From Anthostomella pinea (taxonomy: Eukaryota; Ascomycota; Sordariomycetes; Xylariales; Xylariaceae), in contig CAUWAG010000018.1 of assembly GCA_963556695.1 (NCBI GenBank), positions 4,340,001-4,404,000 on the forward strand: a stretch of DNA of 64,000 nucleotides, written 5' to 3'. The translations under genes and the position numbers were made by a program. How positions within the stretch are numbered: position 1 is the first letter of the stretch; every line of letters begins with the position of its first letter. Under the pieces are notes generated by a model that did not search any database, was not told the origin of the DNA, and was given only the letters and a program-made list of their open reading frames with translations. Shown piece by piece: positions 1 through 10,695 of this stretch.

Positions 1-1603
1 TGCCCGAGACAATCCACGTCTTGCGAAGAACCTCTGGGATAGAGGTTTAAGGTAAACACCGTCAATTACCAGTCTGATTATATGCGCGCATGCCGTTCGG
101 CGTGTGACGCATCGGCCTGAGCCTGTGGACGCCATCCGTGATTAAGGTTTTAGTGGATTGCGATGATTTATGGCGTTCTATTTTGATAGAATTGGCTGCT
201 TTTTGTTGTCTTTTGGGGTATTTGGGTTTGGCTCCTCCCTTCTGGTCGAAGTGATCAAAAGATATAAAATAAATCGATTATATATTTTGCTTGTTGCCAA
301 AGCCAAACGTTCCGCTTACCATCAATGCCTACCCGTCGTGGAGGATCTGAGTTTGACGTTCCATGAACAACCCACAGCTTCCATTTCCATTACGATGACT
401 GCCCATCCCCCTGGAGAGCAGAGCATTGGTACATTACTATTGACATGTGTAGGTAGCAATGTCTTGTGAAATCAGGGGCAACAAACCAACATAGTCCTCT
501 GAATACCAAACGAGGAAGGGATGCAATCATAGAGTGCCTCCACAGCTGAACATACTTTCATCACCTGTGACAATCAGGCCTGCAGCTGCGCTGGTCAGGG
601 CTGATGGGTTGAAATATCTAGATTCAACGATATCTAAGGAAGAAGAGGCAAGATCGGAAGAGAACGGGGAAGCTAGGGGTATATATGTACATAAATATGT
701 GGAGGTATTATGTAATTCCGTAACATCACCACCTACGCAATGCAGTGACTGGTACATGCATAGCCACTATTCCGCTTCAGACAGAAGCTGCTCAATGGGG
801 TCCTTGAGTATTACCTGGAAGCGGAAAGAAGAGGATATGGCCGAAAGGCACCAAGCCCCTTTGTCCATACAACACATCACACAGCGACCAGAAATCCATA
901 TCTCGCAGTCGTCCACCCAAACAACATCCATCCCATCAGCACCCAAAGCCAAAGCCAGCCAACTAAAACCACCCACCATGCGCCCCTCCTCCTCCTCCCC
1001 CCCACAATCGCCAAACGAGTCACAGAAAGAGCCAGCCCCTGCACCTGAACCTGCGCCTCATCAGTCGCCACAGACTGCGCCTCCGCGCCCGTCAACATCA
1101 CCCTAGCCGACGACGACGATCGACCTGCTTTTCGCGGCGAGCTCGTGGACACAGGACGGCAGCTCCGTGTGCGTCATGTACGCGGAGCCAGGGTGCCATG
1201 TTACGGATAGCCCCTAAGTTATGGCTGCTGTTTTGATGGCGAGCGCGTGGGGTAGGTTTCGGGGATTTGTGTTTGAGGAGCTTGGGGTGTTGTAGTATTT
1301 TATCGGAGTTGGGATGAGCGGTAGGGACGACGGTCTATGCCATTGGGGGAAAGCTGTTGGGTTGAGAGACAATAAAGCTGTCGGGGTCACGGGAGGATAA
1401 CAAGGACGTGAGTCTCGCACTGAAAATTTGGGCCGTTCATCATTCGAATATCTCGTCCTCCGAGCGAGTGCCCGTCAGTACCTAAATGATTCTTCCATCC
1501 ATTATATGTCACCAATGGGAACAGCCTCCATACCCAACCTATATCCCAATCCCACACGTCAATCCAATACAGTCGCCTCTCTAACTTCTCAGTTAAATGC
1601 GTA
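1..1603. other. Left-end region without a convincing gene
   Basis: No complete gene model can be supported here. The stretch 980-1217 has Pro/Ser-rich then Cys-containing plus-strand coding-like sequence. A possible 3' exon opens after an acceptor at 1107 (ccctag) and runs to TAA at 1217, ending in a peptide with Cys-Val-Met-Tyr-Ala-Glu-Pro-Gly-Cys. Upstream frames are broken by stops, so it may be a decayed small secreted protein. The rest is AT/GC-mixed intergenic DNA and the 3' flank of the RRN6-like gene. Confidence 0.4.
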
Positions 1604-4600
1604 TCAAAAACCGCCCTTCCGCTTCTTCGCCTTCTTCTGCGGCCTGTCCGGCCTTCGGCCAAAAGCTCCCGTGAGCGGTTGAGACATCGTGTGAATGGGG
1701 TCCGAGTGTAGTGGCTGGCTCGAGTATCCAGTAGGTTGAGTTCTCTGGCTGCTGAAGAAGCGCGTATCTGGAGCCGGTTGTGTGGAAGGTAGTTCTGGCT
1801 GGCGTGCCATCTGAAAGAGAGTCTCGGCACGTCGACGTTTCCGACTCTCACGGGCCATTTGTTTGGCCCTCCTCAGCATTCCTGGGGTTTTCTCGGTGCT
1901 CCTGTCCAGGTCGAAGACGTAATCCTGGGAATCTGCGCCAAGTTGCCACTTGTCTAAAAGCTCGAACTGCTTTTGAGGTACAAATTTGCCGGTGCCAGTG
2001 TACGCTTTTATTAGCGCCATCGCCGGATCCTCCTGCTGGGGTTCTTGCGACAGTGATTTTCGAGAGCTTGCGACAGACCTTTGTGACTGGGTGTCGTAGG
2101 GGCTACTTGTGGGCTGGCTGTCTATGACCATGTCTTCAGCAGCATCTAATTTATCCTGGCTGGAGTCCGGCTTGAGGTGACGCACACCGTTGAGGGATAG
2201 GTAGATATCCGAGGCAATCTGTCGAAACATGGCGGCTCGTGTCTCGGCATGGGTATGGTTCGCCTCGCTGATTGAACCATGACTCGCGGCAATATCAAGC
2301 AATCTGGCATACGCCTCCTTGAGCGAAGTGTTTGCAGAAGACATCAATTTGCCATACGACCCACTAAGGTCCATAACTTGTATGGCCGGATCAACATCAT
2401 TGAGTCGTTTGACCTCGAATTCCCACTCGCTGGCCGCATCAGATACATCGTTGGGGACATTGAAAACTTGCATAAGTTGTAGCAAGGTACCTGCGCACAT
2501 AGATCCCGACTCGAGAGCCTCTTCGACAGCCAAATGAACTCCGTCGAAAGGATTGGAGCCAAAGGCATCGTCTTCCGGCGATGTAGCCCCTTGAAGGCTG
2601 TCTTGGAAAGCACTACAGAGGTGCTCATAGAATAATTTGAAGAACCTCGGCGCCGAGAAACGCGTACGGTCTGTATTGGACTCTTGGGTTGTCAATGGGC
2701 GTGCTTTCATCTCGTTTTCTACCACTAGATCGTCTGGGACCAGGAAACGCGAGGAAAAGTTTTTTGCAACTTTTGCTTTATTGTTGGGAGGTTTTGAGGG
2801 ACGGCTCAGTCGATAGGTCGGTGGAGAAATCTGGCTGACAGGTGACGTAGAGGATGTGCAGAGGGCCGAAACGAGACTCATATCTGACTTGAGTGCGGTC
2901 ATCTGATAGAATCGCACATGCTGATCAGCCAGACTGCGTGCATGTTCAGTGAGTTTGTCACCAAATGGCAGCGCGACCGTCGCTGGGTGAACCCTTAGTG
3001 TTTGGACCATGCTTTCCGAAGAGGTGCCGTAGCAACAGCTCGCTTTGATTGTTTCGCGATGACACGTAACCATGTCAGGGTCCTTCTTCGATGCGTTGAC
3101 ACAGAAGAGATCTAACCAAGCGTTTTCTGTCGAGTAGATGAACACCAGAGAAGTCACATGTCCGGCCGATTTGGCTCCTTGCGTGACGGTGAGCTTCAGA
3201 GTCCGATCGAGTGCGTCCCTCAAATGAGGAGAAGAGAGCAGAATGGACCATCGCGTTTCCGGTTTGCCCCATTCCGACCCAGGCACCGAGTATACTCTGA
3301 CAACGAATAACCTCGATGTAGTCAGAACAAAGAAGTACTGCGGATCTTGAAGATTTGCATGCACATCCAGTACGCAACCCAGCCTGTCCTGGCGTAGGAA
3401 CGACAGATCGGGCAGGTATGAGCCAGTAGCGAGATCCAGCAACCGGACGGAACTTGAGTTGCAAATGAGCAACAATGATGAGCGTTCCAGTGGTGGAAAA
3501 GCACCGCGAGACTGGGCTCCGACTGTGTCTTTATCATCGCCAAACATTGCCAACTCCCCCGCGCGGGCCTGAGAATATCCAACCCAGAGGAGCTTGTGCC
3601 ATTCGGTGCCAAGCTTGCTCCTGTAGGGGAGGTGTTTCAAAACACCGTGTTCGATGTGACCACATTTGATCATTACAGGAACCGGCTTCTTGGATGACTT
3701 GGTGAGTGTGATATCCCATACACTCCAGAAACCGCGCTCATCAACAATGCCGAGTTGGGGCGGATTGGCCCTAGTGCCGGGATTGAATGATACGTCGGTA
3801 TGGACATTCCCACCGGTCTGGTGCTTCGATATTCGGAACAGTAGGTTTGCCGCGATATGTGATGGATCCCTCGTCGCGTCGCGGGGGGCAGCTGTCGGAA
3901 TCCTCTGATATTCTGGCTGGAACACCTCTGTACCAGATTCCCTTTGGACGACAAGCCACCGCGTCGGGTCGTATCTCTTGTGGTCGACGATACACTTCAG
4001 TAAACGAATGGAGCCGGCATCTTCTTCCCACAGACATGGCTCCTCATCACCCATTTCCGGAACGCGCAGGGCAACACCCCCTTTCTCGTCCCATTTCCAT
4101 TTCGACAAGTCCAGTCTCGCCAGGCGAAATATATCATTTGCATCGCCGCACGCCGTTGCGACTAAGGGCGCACCGATGGTTTCTTGAAGTTCGCTCTTAT
4201 CGACAAGTTCACCAACTGCTAGGAGAGACGAACGCGATGGTACCGCAGCAGATGCTTGGGGCCGCAAATTTCCTTCCAGGAGATGTTCATGGAGAACCTC
4301 GTTTCCTAGATGAGCTTCGGGGTGATTCTTCAAGAGATATCTCTGCTGTCTGCGGCTTTGCTGCCACGCACTTCCAGACGGCGGATGTGGCACGCGCGCA
4401 GGAGCTGCTGAGAACCATGTCTTGCGAGGACCGAGCTCTTTGAATATTGAAGCTTCTCATATGGTTAGCGGACACCACACACTTTTCTGCGCGGAGGCCT
4501 ACTATTTTGGGCAAAGTCTCTCGAGGACTGCCAACCGCAATCCTCCGCCTTGCCAGTGCCGTAAGGTAGGTGTGATAGGCGTCCTGCGAGTCCAATGGAT

Positions 4601-4626
4601 GAGTCGAGGGTGTGGCGTTCAGTCAT
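1604..4626 (-). CDS. RNA polymerase I-specific initiation factor RRN6-like protein
   Basis: Model: complement(join(1604..4452,4503..4626)), 990 aa. Family knowledge: Rrn6 is a subunit of the core factor that recruits RNA polymerase I to the rDNA promoter in the nucleolus. Seen: the N-terminal region ends exon 1 with a Ser-Arg-Asp-Phe segment and exon 2 carries the family-like Leu-Gly-Pro-x-Lys-Thr-Trp-Phe motif just after the splice. A beta-propeller-like middle follows (repeated Trp/Phe-Val-Val-Gln and Asp-Leu-Ala-Thr strands), then a helical part, and a basic tail ending Lys-Lys-Ala-Lys-Lys-Arg-Lys-Gly-Gly-Phe, typical of Rrn6. The 50-nt intron has gtaggc, branch cgctaac and acceptor gaag. 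The start ATG at 4626 was chosen because it opens the frame leading into the intron; without this exon the reading frame has only a GTG at 4393. Divergent from SPC25 across a 666-bp shared upstream region. Length agrees with the family (about 900-1000 aa). Confidence 0.85.
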
Positions 4627-5292
4627 TCGGGGAGCTAGGCTCAGCAGATATCCTCTCCGCTGTCGATCGTCGCCGCCCGTACATAGCGATACTGAAGGTC
4701 TCGGAGCCGAAAGCGTGAGCTATGCGTAGGAGAGAAGATCGACGAGCAGATTTCGAGTAAGTGAGGAAGAAAGATTCGCGAAAAAAGCCAGTCAGAAAAG
4801 ATGGAGATGGGATGGGATGTGAAATTATCGGGGTGTCGAAAAGTTAACAATTCTTATCTTATCGCGATGACCCGCTTTGGCGGTAGTGCGAAGCTTCAAA
4901 TGTTTGCGCACCCGAGTAGTTTCAGAACCGTGGACTGGATGCACCATGAGAGGCTGTTCGATGAGAAGTTTGGTCGAGGCTGGGTGTTGTCTTTTGCGCC
5001 AGCCTTTTTGCTTGTTCTGGTCGAGCCTTGAGAGTGCCCGAGGTGCAGGAGCAGATGAGCTTTACAGGCATCTGATGCATAGAGCGATATATAGGCTTAT
5101 GAAGCTTAAGTATTTAGAAGCTTAGTGTGACATGGCGCTCGGCAACGAATGTAAACAATTATCATCGTCGGCCGATTTTCACATTTGCGCCCGACCTTAG
5201 ACCATCAACTTAAGAGATTCCCAACGCAGCGTCGCACGATTACCTACCAGTCACGATACACCCGGACACGATTACGTACCAAACCATCGAAT
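4627..5292. promoter_or_regulatory. Shared divergent upstream region of RRN6-like and SPC25
   Basis: A 666-bp intergenic stretch between the start codons of two genes read in opposite directions. It must hold both core promoters and 5' leaders. No convincing extra gene or TATA element is seen. Confidence 0.5.
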
Positions 5293-6171
5293 ATGGCATC
5301 GGCCTTCGAACCCTCGCTGTCCTCGAGTATGAGCGGCCGCCAGACAATGTCGGCAATGGCGCCCTCGATGGCCGATACCCTACCCAGCATCAACTTCGGC
5401 TTCGACGAGCTACGCGATCGCATGACCAAGTTTAGCGCGAGGTTCGACGCGTTCATCGAACAAGGGCGCAAGCGCGTGCTGGAGGAGCGCAACCAATTTC
5501 GCATGAGCGTTGCTGAACTACAAGGTACGAACAGGCAGGGGCACAAACAACACGGCAGCATTATCCTACCATTCCGCTGTTGAGGCGATCGAGCATTCAC
5601 TAACGGACGTGTCGCAACAACAGAGGACCAACGCATGAAGAAGAAGGACATGGAGATCGTGCAGCACAAGATCAACACACACCAGCAGACGCGGTCGAAA
5701 GAGGACGCCGAGAAACGGGAGATGGAAGCCGCAATCGCGGCCCTCAGCGCGCAGCGCGCCAAGAACACGACAGCACGGGACACGCTGAAACAACAAATCG
5801 CCGAAACACAAACGCAGATCGAGGCGCGGCTGGCGGCGCAGCGGGCGCACGCGGCGCGCGTGGACGCGCAGAGCCGGTTCAACGTGCCGGAGCTCGACTT
5901 CTGGATGTCGAACCTGTGCCTCAAGATCGAGGGCGCGGGCCAGTCGGACCGGCTCAAGTTCGTGTACTCGCACCTCGACGAGCGCGACTGGGAGCGCGAG
6001 GCCTGGTTCGAGCTCGATATCACCTCGCGCGACTACAGCGTGCGCCACTGCCGGCCCAAGCTCGAGCGCGAGAAGGTGGACCGCGTGCTAGAGCGCGTCA
6101 ACGAGTCGAGGGAGCTGCCGGCGCTGCTGAAGGGGATGAGGGAGCTGTTTGTTGAGGCTATGAAGTCGTGA
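5293..6171 (+). CDS. SPC25: Kinetochore protein Spc25
   Basis: Model: join(5293..5524,5624..6171), 259 aa. Family knowledge: Spc25 pairs with Spc24 at the inner end of the Ndc80 complex, which links kinetochores to spindle microtubules. Seen: a Ser/Met-rich N-terminus, a long charged coiled coil (about residues 60-170, many Glu/Lys/Gln/Arg heptads including the Lys-Lys-Lys-Asp-Met-Glu segment), then the C-terminal globular RWD-like domain with Phe-Trp-Met-Ser-Asn-Leu-Cys-Leu-Lys-Ile and Trp-Phe-Glu-Leu-Asp-Ile. The 99-nt intron starts gtacga, has branch cactaac and ends aacag. An in-frame upstream Met-like extension from 5185 exists, but the ATG at 5293 gives the usual family length. Downstream, MZT1 lies 422 bp away on the same strand, so two spindle genes are adjacent. 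Confidence 0.9.
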
Positions 6172-6593
6172 TATGTCACGGTTAAGGGACGCTGCATTGC
6201 ATGGGAGTACGGTTTGGGGAGGCGCGTTGTTGGATTGACTGGGATGTAATGCCCTGGGCTTTGTAGGCACGACAACAACAACCTTGATTGTGGGTTTAGG
6301 ACATATCAGGCATATTTAGATACCACAGAGTTGATGTTTACTCAGACAAGAAAATCGTCAAGCAAAAGAGCCCAGTATATTGCAGTATTTATTTGACCCT
6401 TGTGGTCGAGAGCGGCGCATACCAGAATAGGCAGCTGCCGCCACCTGCGCCCAACCAGACATCCCACCCCGCGATCGACCGCGTCTAAGCTAAACACCCA
6501 AATCGACCGCGTCTCATACTGGTATACCGGCATCACACCCACGCACCCCTCCAAACCCTCACAAGCCAGTAAACCATAAAAATAGACCCAGCC
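6172..6593. other. SPC25-MZT1 intergenic region
   Basis: 422 bp holding the SPC25 3' UTR and MZT1 promoter/leader. No further gene seen. Confidence 0.5.
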
Positions 6594-6993
6594 ATGCCGG
6601 CCGGCGACACCGGGAAGCAGCAGGCTGCCCAACAAGCTGTCGACATCCTACACGAGATCTCCACGATCCTGGTATGTTGCCTCCCGTCTCGGCCTCGCAT
6701 ACCATCCCATCCCATACCCCTCGCTAAATCGCTGAATCGCGGAGCAACAGAACTGCCACCTCGACCGCCGGACCCTGTCCGTGTGCATATCCATGGTTGA
6801 GAACGGCGTGAACCCGGAGGCGCTGGCGGTGAGTCGATGACCTACCCATCTATCCGTCTCCCTCTATCTTCTTCAACGGGCGATGCGATCGCCAGACTGG
6901 AAGCTGATCTGTCTAAAACGCTTGCAGAACGTGGTGCAGTTCCTGCGCAAGGAGAAGCAGAAGGATGACTTCGCCAAGGAGTTGAAGCAGTGA
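6594..6993 (+). CDS. MZT1: Mitotic-spindle organizing protein 1 (MOZART1)
   Basis: Model: join(6594..6671,6751..6828,6928..6993), 73 aa in three exons of 78, 78 and 66 nt, all phase 0. Family knowledge: MZT1 is a microprotein that binds the N-terminus of gamma-tubulin complex proteins and is needed to recruit the gamma-tubulin complex to spindle pole bodies. Seen: the conserved core Ala-Val-Asp-Ile-Leu-His-Glu-Ile-Ser-x-Ile-Leu followed by Cys-His-Leu-Asp-Arg-Arg-Thr-Leu and Glu-x-Gly-Val-Asn-Pro-Glu-Ala-Leu-Ala, which is diagnostic. Introns begin gtatgt and gtgagt and end aacag and tgcag. Each exon is too short to stand out as an open frame, so the gene is easily missed by ORF-based calling. 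Length is normal for the family (70-90 aa). Confidence 0.93.
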
Positions 6994-7387
6994 GCAGAGC
7001 ACATTTGGATTGAGGAGGCAGGCGGTAACTATTTGCGGCTTGTGCATGCATGGGAAGGAGTTTGGTGTTCATCAGGTACATGCCTTCAAGGTCGGATTGT
7101 TACACGGGCAAAGGCGTTCGTCCCACTCAGAGGAATGCAGAGTTGTGGTTGTTTTCTATTCAACAGACTTGTGGCATTGCTGTTCGACCCCGTAAGGCTT
7201 CTTGGGTTACAATGTTTCGAGACGCCGGCTTTAGGCGATTGAACCGTAATCCATAAACCCCATTCCTCATCCAGGAGTCGAATATTTGCCCAAACTCGAC
7301 TGGTATTTGCCCTCACATATCGATGCCGTACACGAACGCCGTCCTAAAGTCCATCCTAAAGAGCCATCCCGTATCTAATGGCCGACC
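6994..7387. other. Convergent intergenic region MZT1 / CHY-RING gene
   Basis: 394 bp between two stop codons facing each other; holds the two 3' UTRs. No gene seen. Confidence 0.5.
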
Positions 7388-9461
7388 CTATCTATGGCCT
7401 AGGAGCCCGAAGTCGTCGTCGTCGTCCGATTCATCCGCCTCTTCTTCCTCTACCTCCTCATCAGAAGATTCGTTGTCGTCGGATTCGTCTTCTTCGTCCT
7501 CACCAGAACCTATGCTACGGGGCACGCGACTCCAGAGACTTAAGATATCTTGATTTTCTTCATCCTCCCAGTTTTCCATACCAGAAGCTCCGACAACGGA
7601 GCCATTTAAAGAAGGCCCAGGGATGGGCAGTGGCGAGACCGAGCGAGCAAGTCTATACCTTTCGGGGATTCGCGAATCCAGGTTGGGTTCGATAGCCGAC
7701 GAGTTCATCACGTTAGATGAGTGACGTCGCCGCCGTACATCGCGCACGGCAGCAACATCCGGGTTCCCTAGAGTAGTAAGTCCAGACACCTGCGCGTTGC
7801 GTTCCCCAATATCTCCCTCCATGGTCTCGGTAGCAAGGCCTATAATCTGTAGCTGGACTGTGTTGTAGGATAGACAGATACTACACTTGAGCCCTAGCCA
7901 GTGGTATAAGGTTTGGCTCTTCGCAGAGCAGTCGTTGCACAGGACGATAGCTCGAGTATCTCGAAACTCCGATGGCATTGGCTGTGCCTGAATAGCGATG
8001 TCGAGGTTGCGGAATTGTATTTCCATGTTTGTAAGGCTCTTGTTGCAGATGGGGCACTTGTACGAAGACCGCATGTGCTCCTGGAAACACTGCCGGTGTA
8101 TGCTATGCCCGCATTTCATGAAGCAGACCGCGTGAGGTGAGTTGAACATGTATTCCCCACAGATTGGACAGTCACAATCTGTAGACCGCTCGATGCATCT
8201 GTGATCCGATTCGACAGATATGGCAATGCACGCACAGCATTTCTGGATCTGATCAGCTGGGAGAACTCCGACTTGATGAGATACACGATCGTACCTTGCA
8301 GTGGAAGAAGTCTTTTCCAAGTCCTCTTCCTATTCTGCATATGCCGCAGTCATTGCAGTGATAGCAAGGCTTGTCGGGATCGTCGTTCCAAAGTTTACAG
8401 ATGCTACAGTAATACCTAGAAGCCGACGCTCCGCAGGCTAGACATGCTTCACCGGCTCGTTGAGCGGTCCCGCAGAACATGCAAAGCATGTTGTTCGTCT
8501 CATGGCGAACTAGCGTGTGATCCTCGACCTTGTCATGACAAAAACGACAGGTGTACCATCGATGACACGTAGAGCATTGCATCTTGACATTTCGTCGGTA
8601 GTGCTCACAACCAAGAGGACGGTAGTCTGGGTACTCGGGGTCCTCCAAATCCCCAGTAGACGCCGTGGAGGATACCTTCGGAGCAAAGGTAGGTTCAAGG
8701 TCCGCATCTGTCAGGTTGAAAGCCTCGGCTAGCTCAGCCTCTGCTAGAGAGTTCTGCCAGAATTTAAACGAATCCAGCGGCCTTTGCACTTGCGGCGATC
8801 GTTGCTCGGAAGTTCCGGAACTTGAAGGAGTAAAGGGCCGTTCTCGTTGGACGGTGACCTGTGACCTTTTGTATCCCTCTATCAACAACTGATGCATCAA
8901 CCGAGCCTTTTCGGACGCATCAATGTCCTGTGCCTGGACGACAAGTATTCTTTTCCTCAGCGTTCCCATTCCATCGTCCTCCGGTAGCACGAGGCGGCCG
9001 TACGTATCGCTCCTCAAAGACGGGTCAACATCGGTTGGCCGATCCGTTGCATCCATATTGGAATCGTTCGGGGGCATCGGTTCGTTCTGCGTACCGACTC
9101 GACGAGAATCGACACTGCGTAGTGGTAACTCGAAAGGGTTGTGCGCGGCGGGGATCAGGGCACTGTCAGACTGACTGTGGCCCTCACGCAAGTCAGCGAC
9201 ATCCGTCGCCGGGTGCGGTTGAACGGAGCTCCGAGACGAAGGTGACGAAGATGCGCTTCCTTCTGCGTCATCTCCCAGATAGAAATTCTCCTCGGTTTCG
9301 GAAATGATGTCCTCGGGGTGGTTATACCGACGTGCTTGCGCGGTTCGTAGGGGAGAGCCGGGCGCGGTAGTGTTGACAGAGCTCGTCAAGCTCGAGAAGG
9401 AGAAACGGCGTGCTTGCCGAATGACAGGGTTAACCAAGAGGTCGGCGACGAAAGATGTCAT
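7388..9461 (-). CDS. CHY and RING finger E3 ubiquitin ligase (RCHY1/Pirh2-like)
   Basis: Model: complement(join(7388..8242,8295..9461)), 673 aa. Family knowledge: RCHY1-type proteins are zinc-rich E3 ubiquitin ligases that pass ubiquitin from an E2 to bound substrates. Seen: an N-terminal disordered region of about 280 residues; a CHY zinc finger plus CTCHY finger at about 283-400 (Gly-Cys-Glu-His-Tyr start, many Cys-x-x-Cys pairs); a C3H2C3-type RING at about 414-456 (Cys-Pro-Ile-Cys ... Cys-Gly-His-x-x-His ... Cys-Pro-Ile-Cys); a C-terminal zinc-ribbon (Cys-Asn-Asp-Cys ... Cys-Ser-Ile-Cys); and an extra tail of about 100 residues ending in a very acidic Asp/Glu/Ser stretch. The 52-nt intron (gtacga ... 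gatccag) joins Cys-Lys to Lys-Cys inside the CTCHY finger. The long N-terminal arm and acidic tail are fungal additions to the animal form; substrates are unknown. Confidence 0.9.
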
Positions 9462-10239
9462 TGGCGTTGCGAGCGGTCGAGCGCGGATGCTAGGTGTGTA
9501 GACTGTCCATGGCTCTTCGGACAGGGCCAGGACAGGTGATTAGAAGATATAATAAACCCGTTACTTCGAGTCCAGTCCAATTCGGGAAGAATATCGTTGT
9601 CGTTGGTCAGGAGAGGTCTGAGGCGTTCTGGCAGGCCGGCGGGGCAAGTTTTAGGTGGAAGACGGACGAGCAACGGACTTGAGACGGACTTGGAATTACA
9701 CGTGCTTGTGATCGGCAGTGTCACCAGTTTTGAGTCTGTGACATCAACGTACGATCTGGCGGAAGGAACGGTCCAATGAACAAGCCGTTCTCGCAGCTAC
9801 CAAATTGACTATTGCCGTTTATTATTAACTACCTACCTATGTACCTAGGCCTATCGACGGGCCGGCGGCGGGTGGTCTGATCTCCGTATCTTAGTCCAAA
9901 ACCCGGCGCCACAATTCATCGAAGTCATCAAAGTCATCAAGGCCATATTACGCACGCAATTCGTATCTCATCATGACTTATTAATCAATACTCGCATTTC
10001 TCACCAACAAGAGCTGTCCAGGGCTGCGAAGCAAGCTTCGTCAAGGCTATATCGATTGACCTTACCGCTGCTTTGGGTCGATATCAGACATCGATATCAC
10101 TCCTCGAACACCGAGGTCGATCAGGGCCGTCGGTCAACTCGAGGGTCTATTGAAGGCTGGACCAATAGTATATGCCGCAGGTCTGAGACTGGCAATACGA
10201 CTAAGGCCTATTACTCGACAATCTACATCTACCAGAGCA
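9462..10239. promoter_or_regulatory. Divergent upstream region of CHY/RING and LYR genes
   Basis: 778 bp between oppositely oriented starts. Contains a small inverted-repeat-rich patch near 9828-9856 (tacctacctatgtacctagg). No gene seen. Confidence 0.45.
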
Positions 10240-10695
10240 ATGGCTGATCTCAAGGTCATCCACGCATATCGTCATCTCTATCGAGGCCTGCTCCACGCCG
10301 TCCAGTTCTCCAAGCCTTCTCGGTACATAGCGCAAGCCCAGTTGAGAACGGCCTTCCGCGAGGAAGGGGCTACGTTTGACACCCGAAGCATCGCCCGGAC
10401 TGTGCGCTTCCTAGAAGCAGCCACCAGAACCAGCGGCTTGGAACATAGCGTCCTGAAGAACCTTCTGATGACGGCTTACTTCCGACATTATCATGGCAAC
10501 CGCACCTGGAAACACGTTCAATTGAACGTGAAACAGATGAAGAACAAGTAGGCAACCCCCTCGATTGCTTCTCGGGGAAGGTGGGCTGACAAAGTTACTA
10601 GGAAGGATCAGGAGCACGTCCGACGCACGGCATACAAACACTACGATATGACAGTCGCCATGCTGAATAAGTCGATGGGCTTGTGCTTGCGATAG
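10240..10695 (+). CDS. LYR-motif mitochondrial protein (DUF1763-like)
   Basis: Model: join(10240..10547,10602..10695), 133 aa. Seen: an N-terminal Tyr-Arg-His-Leu-Tyr-Arg-Gly-Leu-Leu with the Leu-Tyr-Arg triplet, a following conserved-looking Phe (in Thr-Ala-Phe-Arg), and a helical, Arg/Lys-rich body, all expected of the LYR (complex 1 LYR) fold. Family knowledge: small LYR proteins sit in the mitochondrial matrix, bind acyl carrier protein and assist assembly of respiratory complexes, Fe-S proteins or mitoribosomes. I infer a fungal member of that group, close to the DUF1763 type; the exact client is not readable from sequence. The intron is 54 nt (gtaggc ... ttactag); reading through it hits a stop at once. 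ATG at 10240 is the first in frame and starts just before the LYR helix. Confidence 0.75.
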
